NCBI GenBank assembly: GCA_002256435.1
Contig: NKJC01000001.1
Location: 62,001 to 126,000 of the forward strand
Direction of reading: 5' to 3'
DNA length: 64,000 nucleotides
Origin: Chitinophagaceae bacterium BSSC1
GTDB taxonomy: Bacteria > Bacteroidota > Bacteroidia > Chitinophagales > Chitinophagaceae
Shown: positions 19,463 through 29,243 of the stretch, piece after piece
How the letters are laid out: each line of letters opens with the position of its first letter
Position numbering within the stretch: the first letter of the stretch is position 1
Notes under the pieces: generated by a model
Told to the model about the DNA's origin: nothing
What the model saw: the letters and a program-made list of their open reading frames with translations, nothing else
Database searches by the model: none
Program-made: the position numbers and the translations under genes

Positions 19463-20131
19463 CTAGAGCTCTTGAATCTTAATATGCTTTAGCCAGATAT
19501 CGCCACCATGGTCCTGAATGGCAATATGACCCTTTTTACTCATACCATACAAGGGATAATCCTTCCATTTTCCATCCGCCTTAGCCTTGTTCCAAGCATC
19601 GCTCCAAAGCTCGTATTCCACTACCCTTTTCCCATTTAACCAGTGTTCTACTCGTCCGCGATTCACAATAATTACAGTATGGTTCCATTTTCCTGCAGGA
19701 AGGGTAGCGTCCATGGCGGGTGCCTGCATGGCATAATTGGCCCCTGTTTTTTGCCAGTTCTCTATTTTTTCAGGATAACCCTGGTCATCTAGTAATTGGT
19801 ATTCTGGACCACTGTGAAAGCTAGCGTCTGTTTTCTCACTCACCAAATACAATAAGCCACTATTGCCCCCCTTAGAGATTTTCCAGTCAAATACCAGTTT
19901 AAAATTCTCGTACTCTGCCTCTGTAATCAGGTCCGCATGATTTCCCTTATTGAGGCCATTACCATACAAAAGCCCAGCTTCCACTTTCCATGAGTCAGAA
20001 GGCTTGTTTTGAAAAGTACGCCAGCCAGCCAGCGATTTGCCATCAAAAATGGGCACTAGTTTGTTAGACTGGGCCTGCAGCAAACTAACTGCCATTATCA
20101 AAAGGAAAAATAGGTAAACACGGATTTTCAT
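19463..20131 (-). CDS. Secreted DUF1080 (3-keto-disaccharide hydrolase domain) protein
   Basis: Single concanavalin-like DUF1080 domain, about 222 residues, with a signal peptide (about 1-20, ending LLQAQ). Diagnostic stretches are IFDGKSLAGWRTF, GGNSGLLYLVSE, GPEYQLLDDQGYP and IAIQDHGGDIWLKHIKI. Some family members hydrolyse 3-keto-glycosides, others only bind glycans. ATG at 20131 gives the proper signal peptide; the longer upstream start does not. It is divergent from ispH. Confidence 0.9.
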   Translation of the reverse strand: MKIRVYLFFLLIMAVSLLQAQSNKLVPIFDGKSLAGWRTFQNKPSDSWKVEAGLLYGNGLNKGNHADLITEAEYENFKLVFDWKISKGGNSGLLYLVSEKTDASFHSGPEYQLLDDQGYPEKIENWQKTGANYAMQAPAMDATLPAGKWNHTVIIVNRGRVEHWLNGKRVVEYELWSDAWNKAKADGKWKDYPLYGMSKKGHIAIQDHGGDIWLKHIKIQEL

Positions 20132-20231
20132 AATTGCTAATTGAGTACTTAAAATTACAAAAACTACTGAGTCAATCCCCCCAAAACATCCTTGGTCAGG
20201 GTTCATTTTCTGATTACTGCATTGAACTTTG

Positions 20232-20239
20232 TACTTTTG
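20232..20239 (+). promoter_or_regulatory. -7 box upstream of ispH
   Basis: TACTTTTG matches TAnnTTTG and ends 18 bp before the ispH start, giving a short leader. No clear -33 element was found. Confidence 0.45.
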
Positions 20240-20257
20240 AAACCGTTATAGTCACAT

Positions 20258-21484
20258 ATGAAGCAATTCAACGTTCCATTAGAATACCGTAGCCCACTTA
20301 TTACTGCCATTAAACAGTTTAGAAAGGCTCAGGATAAATTAAAAAAAGACCTAAGCCCCACCCTTCTGGATTTGGGCAAAGTTCAAATTTATCTAGCCCG
20401 TCATTTTGGGTTTTGCTATGGTGTGGAGAATGCTATTGAAATTGCTTTTAGTACCGTTTCAGAAAACCCTGGTAAAAGAATTTTTCTCTTAAGTGAGATG
20501 ATTCACAATCCTCAGGTAAACGCAGACCTAAGTGCCATGGGTGTTCAATTTATGCAGGACACTTATGGCAAACAGATGATTTCATTTGATGAAATAACCG
20601 CAGATGATATAGTGATTATTCCAGCTTTTGGCACCACCCTTGATATTGAAGCTTTATTAGAAAGCAAGGGCATTGCCACTGCTAAATACAATACTACTTG
20701 CCCCTTTGTAGAAAAGGTATGGAACAGAAGCGAACAAATTGCAGAGAAGGGTTATAGTATTGTCATACATGGCAAACCCAAACACGAGGAAACAAGAGCC
20801 ACTTTTTCACACGCTGCTGTTCATACTGCTACTGTAGTAGTGAATGATATGGCAGAAACGGTTGAACTTGCCAAATACATCACTGGAGAAAAACCTGCTA
20901 GCGAATTTTATGATGCTTTCAAAGGGAGGTATTCTGAAGGATTTGACATAACAAAAGACTTGGTAAAATTTGGTGTGGTCAATCAAACCACACAACTGGC
21001 AACTGATACCCAAGCCATTTCTGATTATTTGAAAAATGTGATGATCAGAAAGTATCAGCTAACTACTGAAACCATTGATCAACATTTTGCAGATACCAGA
21101 GACACGCTTTGCTATGCCACCAATGATAATCAAACTGCTGTTGGCGGAATGTTGTCTACTGAAGCAGATTTGGCCATTGTGATTGGAGGATATAATAGCA
21201 GTAATACTTCTCACTTGGTAGAACTTTGCGAAGCCAAACTACCCACTTATTTTATAGACACTCCTGATAGAATCCTTGACAAGCACAACATTGTTGATTG
21301 TAATTGGCATACTAAGGAACAAAGAACGGTGCAAGGATTTTTGCCTGAAAATAATCCTGTTCGCATTTTAATCACCAGTGGTGCTAGTTGCCCAGATGCG
21401 GTTGTTGAATCAGTAATCAAAAAATTAGCAGCCCTCTACAACGTTGAACAGCAATTAGAAAATCAACTAACCATTTTCAAATAA
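20258..21484 (+). CDS. ispH: 4-hydroxy-3-methylbut-2-enyl diphosphate reductase
   Basis: Iron-sulfur enzyme for the last step of the MEP isoprenoid pathway, producing IPP and DMAPP. The three [4Fe-4S] cysteines are visible: C53 in FGFCYGVENA, C148 in NTTCPFVEKVW and C378 in SGASCPDAVV. The substrate-binding PKHEETRATFSH is present. At 408 residues it is longer than the about 315 of E. coli IspH. The additions are an N-terminal stretch of about 40 residues and an insertion near residues 200-290, as in the long form of cyanobacteria and many Bacteroidota. Certain. Confidence 0.96.
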   Translation: MKQFNVPLEYRSPLITAIKQFRKAQDKLKKDLSPTLLDLGKVQIYLARHFGFCYGVENAIEIAFSTVSENPGKRIFLLSEMIHNPQVNADLSAMGVQFMQDTYGKQMISFDEITADDIVIIPAFGTTLDIEALLESKGIATAKYNTTCPFVEKVWNRSEQIAEKGYSIVIHGKPKHEETRATFSHAAVHTATVVVNDMAETVELAKYITGEKPASEFYDAFKGRYSEGFDITKDLVKFGVVNQTTQLATDTQAISDYLKNVMIRKYQLTTETIDQHFADTRDTLCYATNDNQTAVGGMLSTEADLAIVIGGYNSSNTSHLVELCEAKLPTYFIDTPDRILDKHNIVDCNWHTKEQRTVQGFLPENNPVRILITSGASCPDAVVESVIKKLAALYNVEQQLENQLTIFK

Positions 21485-21590
21485 AACCTGCTTAAGAATT
21501 TCAACAGTTTTATCCTGTTTCATTATATATAAAATGAGGCAATTTTTTATTTGAGCTTATCATCTCTCAAAAATTTAGTTTAATGGTTAA

Positions 21591-21610
21591 TATACCCTCT
21601 GAAGGGTATA
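21591..21610. promoter_or_regulatory. Palindrome upstream of the barrel-protein gene
   Basis: Perfect 8-bp arms TATACCCT and AGGGTATA around CTGA. The palindrome lies 21-40 bp before a -7 box (TAAGTTTG, 21631-21638), overlapping the position of a -33 element, so it could be an operator. Function inferred only. Confidence 0.4.
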
Positions 21611-21630
21611 TATAGTTTATAGTAGCTATC

Positions 21631-21638
21631 TAAGTTTG
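21631..21638 (+). promoter_or_regulatory. -7 box for the beta-barrel gene
   Basis: TAAGTTTG fits TAnnTTTG exactly and ends 18 bp before the ATG at 21657. Confidence 0.5.
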
Positions 21639-21656
21639 TTAGATAAATACTATTAA

Positions 21657-22292
21657 ATGAAAAAACTATTACTAATCATTCCAATTCTATTATTTTGTTC
21701 AATTGTAAATGCGCAACCCTTAATTAAAACCTTTATTGGTGGCGGCGTTTCACTTCCCAATTTTAAATACAGCAATAATTATGGCAAAACTTCCTACCCA
21801 CGAAGCATTAATATGGGATATACGGTAGGAGCTTTTGCAAAAACTTCACTTTTTGGTTCTAGAACAGGAATGACATTTGGGCTTAACTATCTACAAGCTG
21901 GAGCAATAGACAATGCCCCTTTAAATCCACTTTATAAAGAAACAAACGTTAGACTCAACTATTTACAAGGTGAATTTTATTTTTCTTCTGATATAAAATT
22001 TATTGAACTGTGCGCTGGTCTTTATTTGAGTAGTGCACTTAGTGGTAAAAAAAGCATCACCAAAGCAGATGGCACTTCCAGCAGTTCCGATATAAAGTTT
22101 GGAATCTATTCAGAAAATGGGGATGAAATGCATAGAACTGATATGGGTTTTACCTTAAAAACAATCATAAATATCTCAAAACTAAAACTGATGCTTGGGT
22201 ATTATAAAGGGTTTGACAATATTAGTACCGTTGTTGAGGAAAACGTACAAAATAAAGTATTCACTGCTGGTTTGGCATTCCCCATATTTTAA
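21657..22292 (+). CDS. Outer-membrane beta-barrel protein (PorT-like)
   Basis: 211 residues with a signal peptide (about 1-20, ending VNAQ) followed by alternating amphipathic strands with frequent aromatic and glycine residues (FGLNYLQAG, GLYLSSALSG, MLGYYKGFDN). It ends in a terminal phenylalanine (GLAFPIF), typical of barrels assembled by BAM. This fits an eight-stranded PorT/OMP_b-brl barrel. Specific function unknown. It is AT-richer than its neighbours and stands alone, with its own promoter and a hairpin downstream. Confidence 0.72.
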   Translation: MKKLLLIIPILLFCSIVNAQPLIKTFIGGGVSLPNFKYSNNYGKTSYPRSINMGYTVGAFAKTSLFGSRTGMTFGLNYLQAGAIDNAPLNPLYKETNVRLNYLQGEFYFSSDIKFIELCAGLYLSSALSGKKSITKADGTSSSSDIKFGIYSENGDEMHRTDMGFTLKTIINISKLKLMLGYYKGFDNISTVVEENVQNKVFTAGLAFPIF

Positions 22293-22339
22293 TTGGATTA
22301 CATAATAATCCTTAGTGTTAAATACCTTTCTATATAAAA

Positions 22340-22383
22340 AAAGTAAAAGTCAATATTCAAAAACGAATATTGACTTTTACTTT
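22340..22383. terminator. Long perfect hairpin, likely bidirectional terminator
   Basis: A 19-bp perfect stem (22340-22358 with 22365-22383) around a 6-nt loop lies between the convergent barrel-protein gene and haloperoxidase gene. The stem is A/T-flanked but not followed by a classic T run on the plus strand. It may act in both directions. Confidence 0.6.
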
Positions 22384-22411
22384 AGTTCTCTATCTTCTTA
22401 TTTAGAATCAA

Positions 22412-22476
22412 TTCACTTTCTTCTTTCTCTCTTCACTCTTCACTTTCTTCTTCCTCCCTCTTCACTTTCTTCCTCT
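22412..22476. repeat. Degenerate pyrimidine repeat next to the haloperoxidase stop codon
   Basis: The 12-mer TTCACTTTCTTC occurs at 22412, 22439 and 22461, with partial copies (TTCACT) between. The tract is almost pure C/T on the plus strand and abuts the stop codon of the minus-strand haloperoxidase. It looks like slippage-prone simple sequence. No function is evident. Confidence 0.6.
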
Positions 22477-23796
22477 TCACTTCTTTAACGTTCGTTGCAC
22501 AACAAACGCCCCCACTTTCTTTCCTTGTTCTGTTCCTACTTCTACACCAAAACGATAGTGAATACCACCATATAATCTGCTAATAGAAGCTTCTCCAGCA
22601 GCTTGATAAAAAGATTTGAAATTTCTTTCCATGCCAATATAGCGCAAGTCACTAGTATCTCTAAAGGCAAAATTATCTCCATACAACTCCGTTAACACAG
22701 AAGCTGCTGATGCAGAGATACTGCTATGCCCACTGGTGTATTCAGGGAATGGTGGAGTTTGTAAAAAAGGAACATAATTTCTATCTATCAGTTCATTGAT
22801 CACCGTTACAGGACGCACCAAACTACTTCTATACTTTTCATCCCAACATGATATAAACGCATCATAGAGGGCAATACTAGTAAGCGAATAAGTCATAGCA
22901 ACTTTTACTGCATCTGCCTTAGTTTCTTTTGCTGCAATGGCGGCAATGCCCATCCAGTGACCACCTGGGGTAATCTTCTTATTACCAAACATCATATGGC
23001 CTGAATGTTCAATCACAAAGGGATTGTCATCCCAGAACTTGGCAATCATTTTTAAAGAATCGGTCAAGGTTTTATTAACCGTATAGACTTCCTTGGCGTA
23101 TTTCTGGAACTCACTAGTACTATCTGTACTATACACTGGTGGGCGCACTGGTTTGAATTGTGCAGCTGAATCTAATACCATAGGTTTCATGGTATTCCAG
23201 CACCATTCTACTCCATCTAAATAGTCAGGAGGTGTAGGACGCCACTTACCAGGCTCATTGCTACCCAAATATTTTTGCTTGCCTCTTGATTGCGGATAAC
23301 CATCGGTCTTAGCTCTTGCAACAACTATATTTCCAATACTATCGCCAAAGGCAACTGACCTGTTATAGGTCTCTTCATCCATAGAAGCTTTGAATTTGGC
23401 ATAAGTGCTTTCTTCATAGGATTTGAGTGAGTCCAATGAAAATACTACTTTATGTACTACTGTAAAAAAAGCCCTAGTAGCCGCAAGGGTATAATTATAA
23501 CTCTTGCCTTTTTCAGGTTCTGGCATGGGTGCAAAACCGTGCAATTTAGCAGCAATAGAGGGCGCATCTGGTTTTGAATGTCTAATAGCTTCATAAGAGG
23601 CTAAAGACGAATACACATAGATTCTACTTGCAACAGGCGGGGTAAACACATCATAGATAATAATCTGTGTTAATTGATCTTGATTCTCGTGCACCACGGC
23701 TGCATCATTGATACTAGCATTTTTATTTTGACTACAGGAGAACAATACAAGCATTAGGCATGCCAGCATTAGCCCATGAAAAAACCGGCGTTTCAT
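22477..23796 (-). CDS. Vanadium-dependent haloperoxidase / PAP2-superfamily lipoprotein
   Basis: 439 residues with lipobox LFSC (Cys 21). The vanadate/phosphate pocket of the PAP2/haloperoxidase superfamily is intact: K321 and R328 in KYRSSLVRP, S355-G356-H357 in EYTSGHSS, and R407 with H413 in SRLYGGIHYRF. This is the KX6RP / SGH / SRX5H layout. Members either oxidise halides with peroxide or act as acid phosphatases; sequence alone does not decide. It lies 6 bp after the VCBS-repeat gene and is the last gene of the SusC-SusD-VCBS operon. Confidence 0.9.
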   Translation of the reverse strand: MKRRFFHGLMLACLMLVLFSCSQNKNASINDAAVVHENQDQLTQIIIYDVFTPPVASRIYVYSSLASYEAIRHSKPDAPSIAAKLHGFAPMPEPEKGKSYNYTLAATRAFFTVVHKVVFSLDSLKSYEESTYAKFKASMDEETYNRSVAFGDSIGNIVVARAKTDGYPQSRGKQKYLGSNEPGKWRPTPPDYLDGVEWCWNTMKPMVLDSAAQFKPVRPPVYSTDSTSEFQKYAKEVYTVNKTLTDSLKMIAKFWDDNPFVIEHSGHMMFGNKKITPGGHWMGIAAIAAKETKADAVKVAMTYSLTSIALYDAFISCWDEKYRSSLVRPVTVINELIDRNYVPFLQTPPFPEYTSGHSSISASAASVLTELYGDNFAFRDTSDLRYIGMERNFKSFYQAAGEASISRLYGGIHYRFGVEVGTEQGKKVGAFVVQRTLKK

Positions 23797-23802
23797 AACT
23801 GT

Positions 23803-26800
23803 TTATTTAAGTGATATGTTTCTAGTTTGTCCTTTTGCATTAGTAATGCTTACTCCTTTTACCTCAGCACCTAGGGTAAGAAAACGCCCTGATTGAGATA
23901 AATAAGATGCACCATAATAAGCTTCTAATACTTGTTTCTTGCCATTGGATAAACTGATGTGGGCAGCCATGTCATCGGGCAGTAAAGGAATATTTTGTGC
24001 GCTTGATTTTAATTCAAAGATTTTCAAAGGACCCCTATTTTGTGCAGCAGCCAATAAGGTTTTGCCATTGGCATGACGCAATTTTACCAAGCCCTTTCCA
24101 TTACCTGGTATAAAAATACCACTTTGCAAAATAGATAATGGTGCAAATCCACCCTTGCCGTCTCCTTTTAAAAAGAGACCATTTAGTGCATCATATCTTC
24201 CAACAGAAACTTCTGTTCCGTAATCATTTCCGTTAATCACCAAGTCTAGATTTCCGTCTCCATCAAAATCATCTGCTACCATACCATTGAGTACAGAGAA
24301 CTGAGCTTCTTTTGGTAGTGCTTGAAAACTAAACTTGCCATTGCCGTCATTACGCATCAAAACAGATTGAAGGTTTACCGCTTCTAATTTTTGCGCACCC
24401 TTCATTTGCTCCTCTGTAAACATTTGGTCAATGGTAGTAACAGCATATGTTTTATAATTCTGAAACTTGCTTCTCATGCTGATCATCTGTTTCACAATAT
24501 CGTCACGTGTCTGAGCAGGAAAAGGTTTTAACTGACCTTCTTTATCCGGCAAGAATAAATAAGGAAAAGCATCATAACTATCATTCTTGTCAAAGTCCTT
24601 GGCTAAAATTCCTACAGGTGTTTTTAGGCTGGCGCGATAAAAACTGTTTTGACCCAAATTCCCCAACACATAATCCAAATCTCCATCATTGTCAAAGTCA
24701 CCTGGAGCAATGGTATTCCACCAACCAGTTTGTGTATTTACACTTGTTGCATCAGTTGTGTTTTTGAATTGCCCTTTCTCATTTTTCAAAACAGTAATGG
24801 GCATCCATTCTCCTGCCAAAATTAAATCGGGCCACCCATCATTGTCATAATCAGTAAACAAAGCATCACAAACCAATCCTATATTATTGAGTGCTGGAGC
24901 CACTTGTGCCGTTACGTCTGTAAATTGAACCTTCCCGTTTTTGGTGTCATTTCTAAAAATAAAACTAGAAACTGGCTTAGGATAATTCCAAGGATCTACC
25001 CTACCAGATACAAACAAATCCAAGTCTCCGTCTTTGTCAAAATCAATAGAACGTACACAGGCTTTACTGGTGAAGTTTTGTGGTAAGGCACTGGCGTCTA
25101 ATGCAAAATTTCCTTTCCCATCATTTAAATAAAACTTGTCTTGATACACTTCTGTATTGCGTTGGTTTTCATAACCTCCACTCACAGTATATAAGTCTAA
25201 GTCTTTATCTCCATCGGCATCAAATAATAATACGCCAAGGTCTTCCCATCTTTTAGAATTGATATCAGCCTTAGCAATGACTGGCTTTTGAACAAATGAA
25301 CCATTGCTTTGCTGCAGAAATAATTGGCTGCTAAAGGAGAAAGAGCCTCCTGTAATTAAGTCGTCTAGACCATTACCATCAACATCTCCCACAGCAAGAG
25401 CAGGTCCATACTCTGAAAATTTATGAGGGATTAACTTTTGAATATTAAAGTCTACAAAATCTTTTTCTTCTTGGGTATATTTAATTTTTACAGCTGAAGT
25501 GATTTCTTTGAATATTGTATTTGTAGCAAAAACCTCATTGATTAATACAGCATTTCCATTTGCATTTTTGATGGAAACTTTTAGCACTTGGTCTGCTTTT
25601 ACATTCAATAATTTTTGTCGTGTTCCATTTGTCCATTTGACAATCACAGAGTCAATGGTTTGATATTTTCCCAGTCCAAAATGGGCTAATCCAGACACGC
25701 TAGACAAATAACCCCTGTAAGGATTTTGTTCCAAAACCTGTTGCTGACCTCCGCCATAATATAGTTCCAACCAAGTTCCCAATCCATTTTTGTTAAGACT
25801 ATCTCCTTCTAAATGAATGTCTAGATAATGTGCTGTTTCTTTGTTCTTATCTCTTTGGGAATTTTGAAAAATTCCCGCTTCATCATTGATATTATTGACA
25901 ACCAAATCAAGGTCGCCGTCATTATCCAAGTCTGCATAAACGGCTCCATTAGAGAAAGAAGGAATGGTCATACCCCAATCCTTAGACACATTGCTAAATC
26001 CAAGATTACCATTGTTTTTAAATGCATAGTTAGGAATTTTTACTTCCGGAATCTGTTGCAACAACTGTTGTTTAGATGCTACTGAAAATGAAGTATTTCT
26101 AAATGTTACAAAATCGTGATCGGTTACATCTTTTGGAAAACCGTTGGTAATAATAATGTCTCGGTTCCCGTCATTGTCAAAATCTGCAACAAGTGGTGTC
26201 CAACTCCAATCCGTTTCTGCTAATCCTGAAAAATAGGAAACTTCAGAAAATATGGGAGCCCCAATACTATCATTCTCTTTAACACGTGGCCCTTGATTGA
26301 GTTGCAAAGTATTTCTTACATATTGGTATCCGTAGTTAAAATAATCGCTGTTTTGATAGGTTTGATAACTGTTGGGGTTCAACATCATCTTTTTTCGGTA
26401 GTTATCCTGTGGATTCATATCTACCGTAATTACATCGCTTAAGCCATCATTATTAATGTCAATAACATCATTCCCCATGGCATTAGCCGATGTATGTTTG
26501 AAATACATATTCAGTGACTCGGTGAATGTACCATTGTGGTTATTGATCCACAACAAATCATTTGAGAGATAATCATTGGTAACATAAATATCTTTCCATC
26601 CATCACGATTAATATCTGTAATACTAACCGCGTGCGCATAACCTTCTTGTAAAATACCTGCTTCCCTTGATACATTGGTGAACACAGGGTGTTTTAATGC
26701 AGTACTAAAATCATTTCTAAATAGCTTGTCTGTATTGGGATGCGAGCCATCTTTTAATGCTTGTCTAAATCTATTGGGATAGTCATTCTTGACAATTTCA

Positions 26801-27381
26801 TTATTGGCCAAATAAACATCTAAATCTCCATCATTGTCGTAGTCAAAAAAAGCAGCCATAGTACCATGGCTATTATCGGCCAGCCCATATTCTGCTGCCA
26901 TGTCTTTAAAAATGGGAACAGCATTTTTGTCAGTACCCTGGTTAATATACAACAGGTGCTCACGCAATTTGGGATCTTTACGTAAAGTAGCACAAACATA
27001 AATATCCATCCAACCATCATTGTTAATATCAATGACTGAAACGCCTCTGCACCACTTACCCTTTCCATCCACACCAGCTTGCTGGGTAATATCATCAAAT
27101 TTAAAACCGCCCTTGTTTAGGTATAATTTATTGGCAACCAGGTTGCCAGAAAAATATAAGTCTTGTAATCCATCATTATTAAAATCGGCTACGCCAATAC
27201 CACCGCCATTATAAACGTTTTCAAAGTCCAATACATTTACGGAATCATTCTCTAATATTTGATTGTTAAAATGAATCCCTGATTGTGAAGAAGCTATAGG
27301 TGTAAAAAGGGTATCATTGCTTTTGCAAGAATACAAAGCCAACAGACAAAATATTAGCAAATAGGCAAATGGATTTCTCAT
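23803..27381 (-). CDS. Giant VCBS/FG-GAP repeat lipoprotein with ASPIC/UnbV domain
   Basis: About 1192 residues, lipobox YSC (Cys 19 from ATG 27381, which I prefer to the upstream ATG at 27417). It carries at least ten FG-GAP/VCBS repeats with calcium loops such as DFNNDGLQDLYF, DINNDGWMDIYV, DYDNDGDLDVYL and DFDNDGDLDYVL, expected to form one or two beta-propellers. An ASPIC/UnbV domain lies near residues 530-610 (RGYLSSVSGLAHFGLG, DSVIVKWTNG). Such surface proteins accompany SusCD pairs in Bacteroidota, but their ligand is unknown. It lies between SusD and the haloperoxidase. Confidence 0.92.
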   Translation of the reverse strand: MRNPFAYLLIFCLLALYSCKSNDTLFTPIASSQSGIHFNNQILENDSVNVLDFENVYNGGGIGVADFNNDGLQDLYFSGNLVANKLYLNKGGFKFDDITQQAGVDGKGKWCRGVSVIDINNDGWMDIYVCATLRKDPKLREHLLYINQGTDKNAVPIFKDMAAEYGLADNSHGTMAAFFDYDNDGDLDVYLANNEIVKNDYPNRFRQALKDGSHPNTDKLFRNDFSTALKHPVFTNVSREAGILQEGYAHAVSITDINRDGWKDIYVTNDYLSNDLLWINNHNGTFTESLNMYFKHTSANAMGNDVIDINNDGLSDVITVDMNPQDNYRKKMMLNPNSYQTYQNSDYFNYGYQYVRNTLQLNQGPRVKENDSIGAPIFSEVSYFSGLAETDWSWTPLVADFDNDGNRDIIITNGFPKDVTDHDFVTFRNTSFSVASKQQLLQQIPEVKIPNYAFKNNGNLGFSNVSKDWGMTIPSFSNGAVYADLDNDGDLDLVVNNINDEAGIFQNSQRDKNKETAHYLDIHLEGDSLNKNGLGTWLELYYGGGQQQVLEQNPYRGYLSSVSGLAHFGLGKYQTIDSVIVKWTNGTRQKLLNVKADQVLKVSIKNANGNAVLINEVFATNTIFKEITSAVKIKYTQEEKDFVDFNIQKLIPHKFSEYGPALAVGDVDGNGLDDLITGGSFSFSSQLFLQQSNGSFVQKPVIAKADINSKRWEDLGVLLFDADGDKDLDLYTVSGGYENQRNTEVYQDKFYLNDGKGNFALDASALPQNFTSKACVRSIDFDKDGDLDLFVSGRVDPWNYPKPVSSFIFRNDTKNGKVQFTDVTAQVAPALNNIGLVCDALFTDYDNDGWPDLILAGEWMPITVLKNEKGQFKNTTDATSVNTQTGWWNTIAPGDFDNDGDLDYVLGNLGQNSFYRASLKTPVGILAKDFDKNDSYDAFPYLFLPDKEGQLKPFPAQTRDDIVKQMISMRSKFQNYKTYAVTTIDQMFTEEQMKGAQKLEAVNLQSVLMRNDGNGKFSFQALPKEAQFSVLNGMVADDFDGDGNLDLVINGNDYGTEVSVGRYDALNGLFLKGDGKGGFAPLSILQSGIFIPGNGKGLVKLRHANGKTLLAAAQNRGPLKIFELKSSAQNIPLLPDDMAAHISLSNGKKQVLEAYYGASYLSQSGRFLTLGAEVKGVSITNAKGQTRNISLK

Positions 27382-27415
27382 GGAAGCTGGTTCTGAATTG
27401 GCAATAAAATTAAAC

Positions 27416-27447
27416 AAAAGAGGCAGTGTTTACACACTACCTCTTTT
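27416..27447 (-). terminator. Intercistronic hairpin between SusD and VCBS genes
   Basis: Arms 27416-27429 and 27434-27447 form a 14-bp stem with a 4-nt loop. The single non-Watson-Crick pair is G-U only in minus-strand RNA, which fits action on the SusCD transcript. It may partly terminate transcription or protect the susCD mRNA 3' end. Confidence 0.6.
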
Positions 27448-27474
27448 ATTTTTTATAATGAAAGTGTTACTTAA

Positions 27475-29208
27475 TTAGTAACCAGGATTCTGCTTCAACG
27501 CACCCTTACTCAAATCAATTTGAGACTGAGGAATAGGAAAGTATTCGCTCTTTCCTTTGGTGAATACTGCATTAGCAAAGAAAGTACGTTTTGCTTTTTC
27601 TTTTGCAATGTATGCATTCAACTCAACGTCGGCAGTACCATAGCGCACAAGGTCAAAGAAACGGTGACCTTCTGAAGCCAATTCCAATTTCCTTTCAAAA
27701 CGTACAGCTTTACGGCCATAAGTTTGATCAGGGAAACTAGTGTATAAACCAATCTGGTAATTTGCTGCATTAGCTCCACCTGGCATTTTAACCCAAGAAG
27801 CAGGATTGCTCTTAATACGGTTACGCACTTGGTTCACATAAGTAACAGCATTTGCCAAAGAACCAACTTCTACTTCACACTCAGCAGCCCATAATAACAA
27901 GTCTGAGAAACGGATAAAAGTATAGTTATTAGCAGTAATACCTGAAGTCCAGAAACTGTTATCAGTTAATGCACCAGCTTGACGCTTATAGTAAACGTGT
28001 TTGATAGCAGCATAAGGGCCACCATTGTTCTGATCACGAATCCAGTCATTACCTGGGTGTAAACCCCAATCCAAATATGGAACACCTCTTCTACCAATAG
28101 TAAAGTCTAAACGAGGGTCAACTGGAGTAGTTACGTCTGGGCTAAATGCAGCTCCAGAAGCAATACCTTGGTCATTTTTGAAATCAGTTGCATTCCAGGT
28201 ATCTAACAATGGCAAGCCATTTGCATCTACTTTATAAGAGTTAGCCAAGCTGATAGAAGGCTGATAGAATCCGCAGCATCCACCAGGACCACCATTATAA
28301 GGGAAGTTCAATACATCTCCCCATCCGCCATTGTTACCACCGCTATTGTCATTTACAGACTGTTGGGTAGAGAAAATAGCTTCTGAAGAGTTTTTGGTTT
28401 CAGCGTTGAAATTGTCAAACATGTTAGCAGTCAAAGCATATTTGATACCGTTGGTAGTAGTACCGTTGGCAATCACGTCTTTGGCCAAAGTTAAAGCTGC
28501 AGCAAAGTTCTTTTGGAACATCAACGCTTTCACTTTCAAAGTTTTGGCAGCCCACACGTTAGCCCTTCCTACTGATCCTTGTGTTGCAGGAAGACTAGCA
28601 ACTGCCGCATCCAAATCTGCATTGATACCAACCCAAGCATCTTTATCATTAGCAACATTATAGTTACCAGCTGCATAAGTAATGGTTTCATCTACATAAG
28701 GAATATTGTTCCACATTTTCTTGGCTTCCATATGATAATGGGCACGCAAGAATTTTGCTTCACCAGTAATACGCTTCTTGTCTGCATCAGAAATATCTGT
28801 TGCTGCAGCCATCAAACGCAATACGTCATTACAACGCTGAACAGCGTCATATACTGCTTGCCATTTTTGGTTAAAATAACCATTTGAAGCAGTTGCAGAA
28901 TAGGTTTCAATTGGCACAATATCTGCCTGGTCACCTGGATCTGATCCTTTGTAAGCATCATCAGATGCTACGCCACCATATACCCAGTTAGAACCAGCAG
29001 ACTGCCAGCCACCGCCAGCACCACCATAACCATCTAACATAGAGTAGGCACCGATCAATACGCCTTCAACACCAGCCTTATTTGACAAAGTGTTTTGGTC
29101 CAATGATCCGATGGGTGCTTTGTCCAAAAAGTTTTTAGAACAGGCGTAGAACATCACCATGGATGCAGTAGCGCCTATCAGCAGTATTCGGAATTTTGAT
29201 TGTTTCAT
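27475..29208 (-). CDS. SusD/RagB-family nutrient-binding lipoprotein
   Basis: 577 residues with lipobox FYAC (Cys 23). This is the surface lid of a SusCD complex. It shows the SusD N-terminal opening KNFLDKAPIGSLDQNTL and TPR-like helices with VYDAVQRCNDVLRLM and GEAKFLRAHYHMEA. The C-terminal RagB region has FERKLELASEGHRFFDLVRYG and YFPIPQSQIDLS. It begins 35 bp after SusC. The ligand cannot be inferred; no glycoside hydrolase lies in this operon. Confidence 0.95.
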   Translation of the reverse strand: MKQSKFRILLIGATASMVMFYACSKNFLDKAPIGSLDQNTLSNKAGVEGVLIGAYSMLDGYGGAGGGWQSAGSNWVYGGVASDDAYKGSDPGDQADIVPIETYSATASNGYFNQKWQAVYDAVQRCNDVLRLMAAATDISDADKKRITGEAKFLRAHYHMEAKKMWNNIPYVDETITYAAGNYNVANDKDAWVGINADLDAAVASLPATQGSVGRANVWAAKTLKVKALMFQKNFAAALTLAKDVIANGTTTNGIKYALTANMFDNFNAETKNSSEAIFSTQQSVNDNSGGNNGGWGDVLNFPYNGGPGGCCGFYQPSISLANSYKVDANGLPLLDTWNATDFKNDQGIASGAAFSPDVTTPVDPRLDFTIGRRGVPYLDWGLHPGNDWIRDQNNGGPYAAIKHVYYKRQAGALTDNSFWTSGITANNYTFIRFSDLLLWAAECEVEVGSLANAVTYVNQVRNRIKSNPASWVKMPGGANAANYQIGLYTSFPDQTYGRKAVRFERKLELASEGHRFFDLVRYGTADVELNAYIAKEKAKRTFFANAVFTKGKSEYFPIPQSQIDLSKGALKQNPGY

Positions 29209-29243
29209 TTTTGAATATTTTTCTTGTTATGATTTAACAACAA

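Noticed and set aside
22340..22383. End of an insertion sequence
   Set aside because: A single perfect hairpin between convergent genes without transposase or target duplication; a terminator explains it.
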